Source: Pseudomonas fluorescens (GTDB lineage: Bacteria; Pseudomonadota; Gammaproteobacteria; Pseudomonadales; Pseudomonadaceae). Taken from it: a DNA stretch of 64,000 bases. The notes below the pieces were generated by a model. That model was not told where the DNA came from. It did no database searches and worked only from the letters and a program-made list of their open reading frames with translations. The DNA lies in assembly GCF_005938625.1 (NCBI RefSeq), contig NZ_VCNJ01000029.1:124001-188000 (forward strand), read 5' to 3'. The position numbers and the translations under genes are program-made. Positions 30,355-45,300 of this stretch are shown here, piece after piece. Position 1 is the stretch's first letter, and every line of letters starts with the position of its first letter.

Positions 30355-33300
30355 ATGTGCTCGAACTATTGGCAACCCTGAAGGCAAAAGACATTCAGTT
30401 GGCGGTGACCGATGAGCAATTGCGCGTCAATGGCAACAAACAGGCGTTGAGCGACCCGGCGCTGCTGGCCGCGTTGCGCGAGCACAAACCAGCGCTGATC
30501 GAACTGATCAAGGCCGGCCAATACTCAGCCACCCGTGTCGGCCAGATCGACGTTCCGGCTAACGGCATTCTCCCCGGCAGCACGTACATCACGCCAGCGA
30601 TGGTGACCCTGGCTGAAGTGGATCAGGCGACCCTTGATCGCTTGCTCGCCGAGGTACCGGGCGGCGCCGCCAATGTGCAGGACATCTACCCACTGGCGCC
30701 GTTGCAGGAAGGCATTCTCTATCACCACGCGAGCAACGAGCAGGGCGATCCCTACGTCATGCAATCGTACTTTGCGTTCAACAGCCGTGAGCGTCTGCAG
30801 GATTTCGCCCAGGCGTTGCAAAAGGTTATTGATCGCCACGATATCCTGCGCACAGCGGTGCATTGGGAGGGGCTGGACGTGCCGCTGCAAGTGGTCTGGC
30901 GTCAGGCACAGTTGCCGATGGAAGAGGTCGTGCTGGCAGACGGCGAAAGTGATGCGCTGCAGCAAGTGCACGAACGTTTCGATGCACGGCATTTCCGTCT
31001 CGACGTGCGGTGTGCGCCGATGATGCGTCTGGCCTACGCGTGGGACGAGGACGCTCAGCGCGTGGTCGCGACGTTGTTGTTCCATCACATGGCCCTGGAC
31101 CACTCGGCGCTCGACGTGGTGCGTCACGAACTGCTCGCCTGCCTCACCGGCGACGATCAATCGCTCGGGCGCCCGGTGCCGTTTCGCAATTACGTCGCGC
31201 AAGCGCGGCTGGGCATCAGCGAAGCCGAACACGAGGTTTTTTTCCGCGAGATGCTCGCTGACATTGCCGAGCCGACGCTGCCCTACGGGTTGCAGGATGT
31301 GCAGGGTGACGGCCTCGGCATCACCGAGCTGAGCCTGCCGATCAACCCGTTGCTCGGCCAGCGTCTGCGGGCGCAGGCGCGGCAGCTCGGCGTGAGTGCC
31401 GCGAGCCTGTTTCATCTGGGCTGGGCGCAGGTACTGGCGGTGCTCACCGGTAAACAAAACGTCGTGTTCGGTACGGTGCTGATGGGCCGTATGCAAGGCG
31501 CCGAAGCCACCGAACGGGCGCTGGGGATTTTCATCAACACCTTGCCGCTGCGGGTCGATGTCGATGCGCAGGGCGTGCGTGCGGCGGTGGAGGCGACGCA
31601 CAAACGCCTGACCACGCTGATGCGCCACGAGCACGCGCCGCTGGCATTGGCCCAGCGTTGCAGTGGCGTGGTCGCGCCGACGCCGTTGTTCAGTGCCTTG
31701 CTCAATTACCGGCACAGCCACACGGCGGCAACGGCCAGCGCCGAGACGCTTGCCGCCTGGGAAGGCATCAGCACGATCAGTTCCGAAGAACGCACCAATT
31801 ATCCGCTAACCCTGAGCGTCGATGATTTCGGCGATGCCTTCAGCCTGACCTTGCTGGCGACCACCGAGGTCGATCCACAACGCATCTGCGCTTACCTGCA
31901 TTGCGCCCTGGAAAGTCTGGTGTTGGCGCTGGAGCAGGCGCCCGATACCGCAATCAACCAGTTGCCGATTCTGCCGGCGGCCGAGCGCGAGCAGGTGCTG
32001 TTGGCATTCAATGCCACTCAAGCCGACTACCCGGCGACGTTGACCATCGCCCAACGTTTCGAGGCGCAAGTGGCGCAGCGGCCCGAAGCCGTGGCCGCGC
32101 AATACCTCGGTGAGCAACTGAGTTATGCCGAGCTCAACCGGCATGCCAATGCCTTGGCCCATCATCTGATCGCACTGGGGGTCAAGCCCGATGATCGCGT
32201 CGCCATCGTCGCCCGTCGTGGCCTCGATACGCTGGTCGGGCTAGTGGCGATTCTCAAGGCGGGCGCCGGTTATGTGCCGGTTGACCCGGCGCACCCGGCC
32301 GAGCGTCTGCATTACTTGCTCAGCGACAGCGGCCCCGTCGCCGTGCTGACCCAAAACAATCTGTGTGGGCGCTTGCCGGCGCTGGCGGTGCCGGTGATCG
32401 ATCTCGACCCGCTGACCTGGCCGCTCAGCGAAACCTCTGATCCGCAGGTGCCGGGCCTGACCGCCGCACATCTGGCCTACGTGATCTACACCTCCGGTTC
32501 CACCGGCCTGCCCAAAGGGGTGATGGTCGAACACCGCACCTTGTCGAATCTGGTCGACTGGCATTGCTCCGCGTTTGATCTGTGCGCCGGTCGCCACACC
32601 TCCAGCCTTGCCGGGTTCGGTTTCGACGCCATGGCCTGGGAAGTCTGGCCAGCGTTGTGTGCCGGCGCGACCCTGCATCTGGCACCGACGCACGAGGGCA
32701 GCGAGGACATCGATGCGCTGCTCGACTGGTGGCGCGCGCAGCCACTGGACGTGAGTTTCCTGCCGACACCGGTCGCCGAATACGCGTTCAGCCAGAACCT
32801 TGAACACCCGACGCTGCGCACGCTGCTGATCGGTGGCGACCGCTTGCGCCAGTTCAGCCGCAACCAGCAATTCGATGTGATCAACAACTACGGCCCGACC
32901 GAAGCCACCGTGGTCGGCACCTCTGGCCGCATCGAGGCGGGCGACGCCTTGCACATCGGTAAACCGGTGGCCAACGCCACGGTGTACCTGCTCGATGAAC
33001 AGCAGCGGCCGGTGCCGATTGGTGTCATGGGCGAGTTGTACGTTGGCGGCGCCGGGGTCGCTCGCGGCTATTTGAACCGTGCCGACCTGAGCGCCGAACG
33101 CTTCCTCCACGACCCGTTCAGCGCCTTGCCGAATGCGCGCATGTATCGCACCGGCGATCTCGCACGCTGGCGTGCGGACGGCACGATCGAGTACCTGGGG
33201 CGTAACGACGATCAGGTGAAAATCCGCGGCGTGCGCATCGAGCTCGGCGAAATCGAAACTCGCCTCAATCAGTTGCCCGGCATTCAGGAAGCCGTGTTGC

Positions 33301-36300
33301 TGGCGCGCGAAGATGAACCCGGCCAGCCGCGCCTGGTGGCGTATTTCACCGAGCAGAGTCAGGTCGAACCGCTGGCCGTGGCCGAGTTGCGCGCGCACCT
33401 GTTGACTCAGTTGCCGGAGTACATGGTGCCGGTGGCCTTCGTCAAACTCGACGCACTGCCGTTGACCGCCAACGGCAAGGTCGACCGCAAGGCCCTGCCA
33501 AAACCTGAGCGTGCGGCGCTGTTCACCCGCGAATACGAGGCACCGCACAACGAACTGGAAAGCGCCTTGGCGCAGATCTGGGCACAGGTGCTGCAGGTCG
33601 AGCGAGTAGGGCGTCAGGATCACTTCTTCGAGCTCGGCGGCCATTCGCTGTTGGCCATGCGCATGGTGTCCCAGGTTCGCCAGCGCCTTGGCGTGGAGCT
33701 GGCACTGGGCGATCTGTTTGCCAATGCCGAACTGGCAGCGGTTGCCGAGGCGGTGGCGCAGGCCGGGCGCAGCACGCAACCGGAAATAGTTGCGGTGGCC
33801 CGTGACGGCGCCTTGCCGTTGTCGTTCGCTCAGCAGCGCTTGTGGTTTCTCGCACAAATGGAAGGCGCCAATACCGCGTACAACATTCCCATCGGCCTGC
33901 GCCTGCGTGGGCAGTTGAATGAACCGGCCCTGCAACAAGCCTTGGCGTGCATCGTCGCGCGGCATGAAACCCTGCGCAGCCGTTTTGCCCAGTTCAATGA
34001 CGAGGCGCAAGTGCTGATCGCCCCGGTCGACAGCGGTCTACTGTTGCGCGTTGAAGATTTGCGCCAGCACCCGCAACCCGACGAAACCTTAGCGGCGCTG
34101 ATTCAGGGCGAAGCCTCGGGGCCGTTCGATTTGCAGGACGATGCACTGATTCGCGGTCGGTTGGTGCGCCTCGCCGACGATCATCACGTGCTGTTGCTGA
34201 CCTTGCACCACATCATCTCCGATGGCTGGTCGATGGGGGTTCTGACCCGTGAACTGATGGCGTTGTATCAGGCGTTCAGCCTCGGTCAGCCGGATCCGCT
34301 GCCGCCCCTGGCGTTGCAATACAGCGACTACGCGGTGTGGCAGCGACGCTGGCTCAGTGGTGAGGTGTTGCAGCGCCAAAGTGAATACTGGCAACAGACC
34401 TTGGCCGGTGCGCCAGCGCTACTGACCCTGCCGACTGACCGCGTGCGCCCGGCACAGCAGGATTACGCCGGCAACACCGTCGATGTGGTGCTCGACGAAC
34501 GCTTGAGCGCCGCACTCAAAGCCTTGGCTCAGCGACATGGCGTGACGATGTACATGCTCATGCTCAGTGCCTGGGCGAGCCTGTTGAGTCGTTTGTCCGG
34601 GCAATCGGAAGTGGTCATCGGTTCACCGGTGGCTAACCGTACCCGTGCCGAGATCGAAGGCTTGATCGGCATGTTCGTCAACACGCTGGCCCTGCGCATC
34701 GATACCTCTGGTGAGTTGAGCACTGAAGCGCTGCTGGCAAGGGTCAAGGCGCGCACGCTGCAAGCGCAGGCGCATCAGGATTTGCCGTTCGAGCAAGTGG
34801 TGGAAATCACCCGGCCGCTGCGCAGCATGGCGCACAGTCCGTTGTTTCAAGCGATGTTCAGTTGGGACAGCGGCCACGGCGCCAGCCTGAGCCTGGGCGA
34901 GCTGACGCTGGAAAGCGTCGCCGAGCCGAGCCACTTTGCCAAATTCGATTTGTCGCTGACGCTGGCAGACGCGCCGGGCGGGATTCGCGGTGTGCTGGAG
35001 TACGCCGTTGCCCTGTTCGACGAATCGACCATTGAGCGTTATGTCGGTTACTTCCAGCGACTGTTGCAGGTAATGGTCAACAACGATCAAGCGGTACTGG
35101 AGCAGGTGGCGCTGTTGGCAGATGACGAGCGTCAGCATCTGCTGTTCGATCTGAACGCAACCGCCGTCGCCCACGATCTCGAGCAGACCGTTCATGGTCG
35201 CTTCGAGGCGCAGGTGTTGCGCACGCCTGACGCTGATGCCGTGGTGGCCGGTGAGCTGCGTTTGAGCTACGCCGAGTTGAACCACCATGCCAACCAACTC
35301 GCTCATCACTTGCGCCAGTGCGGTGTCGATCGCGATTCGCGGGTGGCGATTTGCGTCGAGCGTGGGCCGGAGTTGTTGGTCGGTCTGCTGGCGATTCTCA
35401 AGGCCGGCGGCGCTTATGTGCCGCTCGACCCGGGTTATCCCGCCGAACGTCTGGCCTACATGCTTGAGGACAGCGCGCCCGTGACGGTGCTGGTGCATGC
35501 GCCGACGCGTGCGCTGATCGGCGAGTGGGCGGGCGTGCGGGTCGATTTCGACCAGTGCACCTGGCAAGACCTTGCGCAGAGCAATCCGCAGGTGCCGGAC
35601 TTGAGCGCGGCGAATCTGGCCTATGTGATTTATACCTCCGGCTCCACCGGCACGCCGAAAGGCGTAATGGTCGAGCACCGTAACCTGGGCAATCTGCTGC
35701 ACTGGAGCGCCGGGCTGTGCCCGCTTTCTACCGGCGCCGCGCTGCTGCAGAAAACCCCGTTCAGTTTCGACGCCTCGGTGTGGGAGCTGTTCTGGCCGTT
35801 GAGCTGCGGCATGCGCCTGGTTCTCGCCGGCCCGGATGACCACCGCGATCCAGCCGCGCTGGTGCAACTGATTCGTGAGCAACAGGTCAATGTCATCCAG
35901 TTCGTACCGGCGTTGTTGCAACAATTCCTTGAGGTGGAAGAAGTCGTTGAGTGCAGCAGCCTGAGCGATGTGTTCTGTGGTGGCGGTGAGCTGACCGCCG
36001 CGTTGGTGCGCAGCGTCCGCGAGCGTCTGCCGCAGGTGCGCCTGCACAACGTTTATGGCCCGACCGAAGCCACCGTCGACAGCACCGTGTGGACGCTGGA
36101 GGCTCATTCGCCGGTACCGCAAGGCGCGCCGCCGATTGGCAAACCACTGTGCAACACCCGCGTGTATATCCTCGACGCTCACCAACAACCGGCTCCATTG
36201 GGTGTGGTCGGCGAGATGTACCTGGGCGGCGTGCAGGTGGCGCAGGGTTATCTGAATCGGCCTGAGCTGACGGCCGAGCGCTTCCTCGACGATCCGTTCA

Positions 36301-39300
36301 GTGATCAGCCTGGCGCGCGTTTGTACCGCACCGGCGACGTCGCACGGTATCTGGCCGATGGCAACATCGAGTATCTGGGGCGCAATGACGATCAGGTCAA
36401 GATCCGTGGTTTGCGCATTGAACTGGGCGAGATTCAAGCGCATCTGGCGCACATCGACGGCGTGCGTGAAGCGGCGGTGCTGGCCCGTGAAGACGTGCCG
36501 GGCGATCAGCGGCTGGTGGCGTATTACAGCGGCGAGCTAATGGAAACAGATCAACTGCGCAGCCAATTGCTCACGCATCTGCCGGATTACATGGTGCCTG
36601 CCGTGTTTGTGCATTTGCAGGCCTTGCCGCTGAGCCCCAACGGCAAACTGGATCGCCAAGCCTTGCCGGCTCCTGACCAGTCGGCATTGCTGACCCGCGA
36701 GTATGAAGCCCCGATCGGTGAAGTCGAAACCGTGATTGCCGGTATCTGGGCCGAGTTGCTGAAGGTCGAGCGGGTCGGGCGCTTTGATCATTTCTTCGAG
36801 CTGGGCGGCCACTCGCTGCTGGCGGTCAATCTGGTCGCGCGCATGCGCCGGGCCGGACTGTCGGTGGATATTCGCGTGCTGTTCGGCCAACCGACGCTGG
36901 CCGCATTGGCAGCGGCGGTGGGCGGAGAGCCTGAGGCAGCGGTGCCGGCCAATCTTGTTCCGGCCGATTGCACGCGCATCACGCCCGAACTGCTGCCACT
37001 GGTGGCGCTGGATCAAGCGACGATTGACCGCATCGTTGCGAGTGTCCCCGGCGGTGCGCGCAACGTGCAGGACATCTATCCGCTGGCGCCTTTGCAGACC
37101 GGCATCCTGTTCCATCATCTGTCGGCCGCGCAGGGCGATCCGTACGTGTTGCAGGCGCAGTTTGCCTTCGCTGACGAACAGCGTTTGCAGGCCTTTACTG
37201 TCGCCCTGCAACGGGTGATTGAACGGCATGACATTCTGCGTACTTCGCTGTTCTGGGAAGGCCTTGAAGAGCCGGTGCAAGTGGTCTGGCGTCAGGCTTC
37301 GCTGAGCTGTGAGGCCTTGGAGTTGGACAACGAAGCGGGCGATGCGCTGAGCCTGTTGCGTGACCGCTTCACCATCGACAACTACCGCATGCCCGTCACC
37401 GAGGCGCCGCTGATGCGCGTGGTGTACAGCCGCGATGCCACCAATCAACGGGTGGTGGCGTTGTTGCTGTTCCATCATTTGGTCATGGATCACGTGGCGC
37501 TTGAGGTGTTGCAACATGAGATGCAGGCGTTTCTGCTGGGCAACGCCGCTCACTTGAGCGAGCCGGTGCCGTATCGCAATTACGTGGCGCACACCCAGGC
37601 CGGTCTGAGTGAGCAAGAGCACCAAAGCTTCTTCCGCGAAATGCTCGGCGCGATCGATGAACCGACCTTGCCCTACGGTCAGAATCTGGCCCATGACGGT
37701 CCCGCGCAAGAAGCCCGGTTGACGCTGGAAAACACACTCAGTCACAGCGTGCGGCAACAGGCACGGCGCTTGGGTGTCAGCGCCGCCAGCCTGATGCACC
37801 TCGCCTGGGCGCAGGTGCTGGGGCAATTGTCCGGGCGCGACGCCGTAGTGTTCGGCACGGTTTTACTCGGCAGATTGCAGGGCGGTGAAGGCTCGGAGCG
37901 CGCGCTGGGTGTGTTCATCAACACCTTGCCGCTGTGCATCGAACTCAATGCACACAGCGTCAAAGGCGCCGCACTGGCGACTCATGAACGCTTGAGTCAG
38001 TTGCTCGCTCACGAACATGCGCAACTGGCGCAGGTGCAGCAATGCAGCGCGATGCCGGCGGGCACGCCGCTGTTCAGCACATTGCTCAATTATCGTCACA
38101 GCACCCCGATCGGGCCGATATCCGCAGAGGTGCAAGCGGCATGGCACGGCATGCAATTGCTTGAGGCCGAGGAACACACCAACTATCGCCTGACCCTCAG
38201 CGTTGATGATCTTGGCGAAGACTTCAGCCTGAAGGTATTGGCCGGGGCGGGGATTGATGCACAGCGAATCTGCGGGTACATGCAAGCTGCGTTGAGCGTG
38301 TTGCTTGATGCGCTGGAGCACACGCCGCATGTGGGTTTTGATCGGTTGTCGATCCTGCCGGTGCACGAGCATGAACAGTTGCTGGCGAGCTTCAACGCGA
38401 CCGCGGCTGACTACCCGCGCGGGCTGACGATTGCACAGCGCTTCGAAGCGCAGGTCGCCGAGCGTCCGCAAGCCGTGGCAGCGGTGTTTGCCGGGCAGCC
38501 ACTGACTTACTTGCAGCTCAATCGCCAGGCCAATGCGTTGGCGCATCACTTGATTGAATTGGGTGTGAAACCCGATGATCGGGTGGCCATCGTCGCCCGT
38601 CGCGGTCTGGATACGCTGGTCGGTCTGGTGGCTATTCTCAAGGCTGGCGCCGGTTATGTGCCGATCGATCCGGCGCATCCCGTCGAGCGGATCAGCTATT
38701 TGTTGAGCGACAGCGCGCCAGTCGCAGTACTCACGCAAAGCGATCTGCACGAGAGACTGCCACTGCTGACCGTGCCAGTGATCGATGTCGACCTGTGCGC
38801 ATGGCCAGCGCAGGCGCAGCACAACCCTGCGGTGCCGGGCCTGAGCGCTGTGCATCTGGCGTACGTGATCTACACCTCGGGTTCGACCGGTCTGCCCAAA
38901 GGGGTCATGGTCGAGCATCAGACGCTGTCCAACCTGGTCGACTGGCACTGCGAAGCGTTCGATCTGCGCGCTGACAGCCACACCTCAAGCCTCGCCGGGT
39001 TTGGCTTCGATGCGATGGCGTGGGAAGTCTGGCCGGCGCTGTGTGTGGGCGCGACCTTGCACTTGGCGCCGGTGCACGAAGGCAGTGAAGACATCGACGC
39101 GCTGCTCGATTGGTGGCGCGGGCAACCACTGGATGTGAGCTTCCTGCCGACGCCGATTGCCGAATACGCATTCAGCCAGAACCTCGACCATCCGACTTTG
39201 CGCACCCTGTTGATCGGTGGCGACCGCTTGCGTCAGTTCAACCTCGACCAGCGCTTCGCCGTGATCAACAACTACGGCCCTACCGAGGCCACCGTGGTTG

Positions 39301-42300
39301 CCACTTCGGGCCGCATTGAAGTCGGCGCGGCATTGCACATCGGCAAACCAGTGGCTAACGCCTTTATTTACTTGCTCGACGAGCAGCAACGTCCGGTGCC
39401 AATGGACGTCATGGGCGAGTTGTACGTAGGCGGGGCGGGGGTGGCTCGGGGTTATCTGAACCGCGCCGATCTGACTGCCGAACGCTTCCTGCACGATCCG
39501 TTCAGCCGCACGCCGAATGCGCGCATGTACCGCACCGGTGACCTTGCCCGCTGGCGCGAAGACGGCTCGCTCGACTATCTGGGGCGTAACGACGACCAGG
39601 TAAAAATCCGTGGCATGCGCATTGAGTTGGGTGAAATCGAAACCCGGCTCAATCAGCTCCCCGGTATCAACGAAGCGGTGCTGCTGGCCCGTGAGGACCA
39701 ACCCGGTCAACCGCAACTGGTGGCGTATTTCACCGAACGGGCGGGGGCCGAGCCACTGGCGGTGGCTGAATTGCGCGCGCAGCTGCTCATGCAGTTGCCG
39801 GATTACATGGTGCCCGCCGCGTTTGTCCGGCTCGAGGCTTTACCGCTGACCGCCAATGGCAAGGTCGACCGCAAGGCGTTGCCGAAACCGGATCTGGCCG
39901 CGCTGCCGACTCGCGAATACGTGGCGCCGCAAGGCCAACTGGAAACCGCACTGGCACAGATCTGGGCCGACGTGCTGCAAGTCGGGCAGGTCGGTCGTCA
40001 CGATCACTTCTTTGAGCTCGGCGGTCATTCGCTGTTGGCGATGCGCATGGTCTCGCTGATCCGTCAGCGCCTCGGGGTGGAACTGGCGCTGAGTGATCTG
40101 TTTGCCGACGCGCAATTGAGCGCAGTCGCCGAAGTATTGAATCGCGCCGGGCGCAGTGTGCTACCGGACATTGTGCCGGTGCCGCGTGATCAAGCGTTGC
40201 CAATGTCCTTCGCCCAACAGCGCCTGTGGTTCCTGGCGCAGATGACGGGTGGCAACTCGGCGTACAACATTCCTCTCGGCCTGCGCCTGCGCGGCCACCT
40301 CGACGTCGACGCCCTGCAAGCGGCACTGGCACGGATCGTTGCCCGCCATGAAACCCTGCGTAGCCGTTTCATCAGCCTCGACGAGAGCGCGCAGGTGTCG
40401 ATTGCCCCGGTCGACAGCGGTTTGCTCTTGCGCGTGGAAGACCTGCGCGAAGACTTGCAAGCTGAGCACTCCGTGCAGGAATTGATGGTGCAGGAAGCCT
40501 CGACAGCGTTTGATCTGCACAACGATCCGTTGATTCGCGGGCGGTTGGTGCGCCTGGCCGACGATCACCATGTGTTGCTGTTGACAGTGCATCACATCGT
40601 CGCCGACGGCTGGTCGATGGGCGTGCTGACCGCTGAGTTGATGGCGTTGTATCGAGCGTTCAGCCACGGTCAGCCTGATCCGCTGCCGCCACTGACCCTG
40701 CAATATGGCGACTACGCGGTGTGGCAGCGTCAGTGGCTCAGCGGTGAAGTGCTGCAGCGGCAGAGCGACTACTGGCAGCAGACTCTCGACGGCGCGCCGG
40801 CCTTGTTGACGCTGCCCACCGATCGCCCGCGACCGGCACAACCGGACTATGTCGGCAGCCACGTCGAAGTGCTGCTGGACGAGCGCCTGAGTACTGGCCT
40901 CAAAGCGCTGAGCCAGCGTCACGGCGCGACCCTGTTCATGACCCTGATGAGCGCCTGGGCGATGCTGATGAGTCGCCTGTCCGGGCAGTCCGATGTCGTG
41001 ATCGGCTCGCCGGTGGCCAACCGCAACCGCGCTGAAGTCGAAGGCCTGATCGGCATGTTTGTCAATACGCTCGCCGTGCGCATCGACACCTCGGGCGCAC
41101 CGAGCGTCGAAGCGCTGCTGGCACGGGTCAAGGCGCGGACGCTTGAGGCGCAGGCGCACCAGGATCTGCCGTTCGAGCAGGTGGTGGAAATCACCCGGCC
41201 GGTGCGCAGCCTGGCCCATAGCCCGCTGTTCCAGACCACGCTGAGCTGGGACAGCAGCGTTGGCCCGCAACTGGCGTTGGGTGATCTGACGCTGGAGGGC
41301 GTTGCCGGCCCGGGCGAGGTCGCCAAGTTTGACCTGACGCTGACACTGGGTGAGGTCAACGGGGTGATTCGTGGCACGCTGAACTACGCCACAGCGCTGT
41401 TCGAAGCGCCGACGATTGCGCGTTACATCGGTTACTTCGAGCGCCTGCTCGAAGCAATGATTGCCAGTGACCAAACGCTGCTGGAACGCGTGCCGTTGCT
41501 GGCGGCGGATGAGCGCCAGCGCTTGCTCAGCGACTTCAACGCCACCGCGCGTGACTACCCGCAAACGCTGACCGTGCACGGGATTTTCCAACAGCAGGCC
41601 GCCGCACATCCCAAGGCTGTGGCGGCGGTGCATGGCGCACATTCGCTGAGCTACTTTGAGCTGAACGCTCAGGCCAACCGTCTGGCCCATCACCTGATCG
41701 TCGAAGAGGGCGTGCAACCGGGCGATCACGTGGCGATTCTGCTGCCACGTTCGCTGGAACTGCTGGTCGCGCAACTGGCGATTGCCAAATGCGCGGCGGC
41801 CTATGTGCCGCTGGACATCCATGCGCCGAGCGAGCGTCAGGCGTTCATGGTCGAGGATTGTCAGGCGGTGGCGCTGTTAACCCTCAGCAGCGAAGTCATC
41901 GACTACGCCGCACCGCGTATCGACCTCGACACGCTGACCCTCAACGGCCAGCCGACACACAACCCGAATCTTGTGCAGTCGTCGCAGACGCAGGCGTACA
42001 TCATGTACACCTCGGGTTCCACCGGCACACCGAAAGGGGTGATGGTGCCGCACCGGGGCATCGGCCGCTTGGTGCTTAATAACGGTTACGCCGATTTCAA
42101 TGCGCAGGATCGTGTGGTCTTCGCCTCGAACCCGGCGTTCGATGCGAGCACCATGGACATCTGGGGGCCGCTGCTCAATGGCGGTCGCGTGGTGATCATT
42201 GACCATCAAACCTTGCTCGATCCGAATGCCTTTGGCCGCGAACTGAGTGCCAGTGGCGCGACGATCCTGTTCGTCACCACTGCGCTGTTCAACCAGTACG

Positions 42301-45300
42301 TGCAACTGATTGCGCAGGCGCTCAAAGGCTTGCGCATCCTCTTGTGTGGTGGTGAACGTGGTGATCCGGCGGCGTTCCGTCGACTGTTGGCCGAAGCTCC
42401 CGCGCTGCGTATCGTGCATTGCTACGGCCCGACCGAAACCACTACCTACGCCACAACCTTTGAAGTGCGCGAAGTGGCAGAAAACGCCGAAAGCGTGCCG
42501 ATTGGCGGGCCGATCGGCAACACGCAGGTGTACGTGCTCGATGCGTATCAGCAACCGGTGCCGATGGGCGTCACCGGCGAGCTGTATATCGGCGGGCAGG
42601 GCGTGGCGCTGGGTTACTTGAACCGGCCGGATCTGACCGCCGAGAAATTCCTCCGCGATCCGTTCAGCGACAAGCCCGGCGCGTTGCTCTATCGCACCGG
42701 CGACCTCGCGCGCTGGCTGGCGCCGGGGCAACTCGACTGCATCGGGCGTAACGATGATCAGGTGAAGATTCGCGGTTTCCGTATCGAGCTGGGAGAAATC
42801 GAGAATCGCCTGCTCAATTGCCCGGGCATCAAGGAAGCGGTGGTGCTGGCGCGCCGTGACGGTCAGGACACCCCGCGTCTGGTGGCGTACTACACGGCGC
42901 ACGCGGGACTGTTGGACAGCGCCGCACTGCACGCGCAATTGCATGCCCGCCTGCCGGAATACATGCTGCCGACGGCGTGGGTGCAACTCGAGGTATTGCC
43001 GCTGAACAACAACGGCAAGGTCGACCGCAAGGCACTGCCGGCACCGACCCAGGAGGCGCTGCTCAGTCGGGTCTACGAGGCGCCGGCCAATCCACTGGAA
43101 GCCAGTCTGGCCGAGGTCTGGGCCGAGGTGTTGCAGGTCGGGCAGGTCGGTCGCCACGACAACTTCTTCGAACTCGGCGGCCATTCATTGCTGGCCATGC
43201 GCATGCTCTCCCAGGTACGCCAGCAATTGGGCGTGGAACTGGCGCTGGCCGATCTGTTTGCCAACCCGGAATTGGCGGCGGTCGCGGAGGTGTTGAGTCA
43301 GGCCGAACGCAGCCGCTTGCCGGAGATTCTGCCGGCACCGCGCGATCAGGCGCTGCCGTTGTCCTTCGCCCAACAACGCTTGTGGTTCCTCGCGCAGATG
43401 GACGGCGGCAACACCGCCTACAACATTCCTTTGGGCCTGCATTTGCGTGGCCGCCTCGACGCTGTGGCCCTGCAACGGGCATTGGCGCGGATCGTCGCGC
43501 GTCACGAAACCCTGCGCAGTCGTTTCGCACAATTACACGACGAAGCGCAGGTGCTGATTGCCCCGGTCGACAGTGGCTTGCCGCTGATTGTGGAAAACTG
43601 GCGACAACAGCCGCAGACCGAGGAGACCTTGCGTGCTTTGGTCGAAACTGAAGCGCGCGGACCGTTCAATTTGCAGGACGGTCCATTGATTCGGGGACGG
43701 TTGGTGTGTCTGGCCGATGAGCACCATGTGCTCTTGTTGACGATGCACCACATCATCTCCGACGGCTGGTCGATGGGCGTGCTGACCCGCGAACTGATGG
43801 CGCTGTATCAGGCGTTCAGCCACGGCGAGGACGATCCGCTGCCGCCGCTGGCCTTGCAATACGCCGACTACGCGGTATGGCAACGGCGCTGGCTCAGCGG
43901 CGAGGTGTTGCAACGCCAGTGCGATTACTGGCAGCAGACCCTGGCCGGTGCCCCGGCATTGTTGAGCTTGCCGACCGACCGTCCACGCCCGGCGCAACAG
44001 GATCATCGTGGCGCGAGTGTTGAGATAGTGCTGGACGCGCAGACCAGCGCCGGCCTGAAGGCGTTGTGTCAGCGTCATGCCGTGACACCGTACATGGTGC
44101 TCATGAGCGCTTGGGCAATGTTGCTCGCGCGCCTGTCCGGGCAGTCCGATGTGGTCATTGGCTCGCCGGTGGCCAACCGTACCCGCGCCGAAATCGAAGG
44201 GTTGATCGGCATGTTCGTCAACACCCTTGCGTTGCGCATCGATACCTCGGGCGATCTGACCGGTGCAGCGCTGCTGGCACGGGTCAAGGCGCAGACGTTG
44301 GCGGCGCAGGCGCATCAGGATCTGCCGTTCGAACACGTGGTGGAAATCACCCGGCCGCTGCGCAGCCTTTCCCACACACCGTTGTTCCAGACTCTGGTGA
44401 GCTGGGACAGCAGCGTCGCGCCCGCCCTGGCGTTGGGCGGGCTAACGCTGGAAGGTCTGGCCGGGGAAAATCACTTTGTGAAGTTCGACCTGTCGCTGAG
44501 CCTGGGGGAAAACCCGCAAGGCATCCGAGGCGCGCTGCGCTATGCCACGGCGTTGTTCGATGAGTCGACCGTGCAGCGTTTTGTCGGTTACTTGCAGCGC
44601 TTGCTGACGGCGTTGGTCAGCGATGATCAAGCGGTGTTGGCGCAGGTCAATCTGCTTGCGGCGGATGAACAGCAGCGCCTGCTCGGCGACTTCAACGCGA
44701 CGCAAGTCGATTGCCCGGTCGAACAACCGATCCAACGCCTGTTCGAAGCGCAGGTGCAGCGTCAGCCTGACGCCATCGCTGTGCAGTCGGGCGAACACAG
44801 CCTGACCTATCGCGAGCTGAATGCCCGTGCCAACCGTCTCGCGCATCACCTGCGCGAGCAAGGCGTGGGGCCGGATGCGCGAGTGGCGCTGTGCGTCGAG
44901 CGTGGACTCGATCTGGTGGTCGGGTTGCTCGGCATTCTCAAGGCCGGTGGCGCCTACGTGCCGCTGGATCCGGCTTACCCGGCGGAGCGCCTCGACTTTA
45001 TGCTCAGGGACTGCGCGCCAGTGGCGGTGCTGGTCCACACAGCCACCCGATCATTGTTCGTCGAGAGTGAGGTGGCGTTGATCGACTTTGATCAATGCAC
45101 CTGGCATGAGCAGTCGCAAAGCAATCTGCAGGTGCCCGGCCTGAGCCCTGCGAATCTGGCCTACATGATCTACACCTCGGGTTCGACCGGCACACCAAAA
45201 GGCGTGATGCTCGAACACCGTGGCTTGTGCAATCTGATGCATTGGGGATCGCAGATCTGCCCGCCGACCGCGGACGGCGCGCTGTTGCAGAAAGCGCCGT

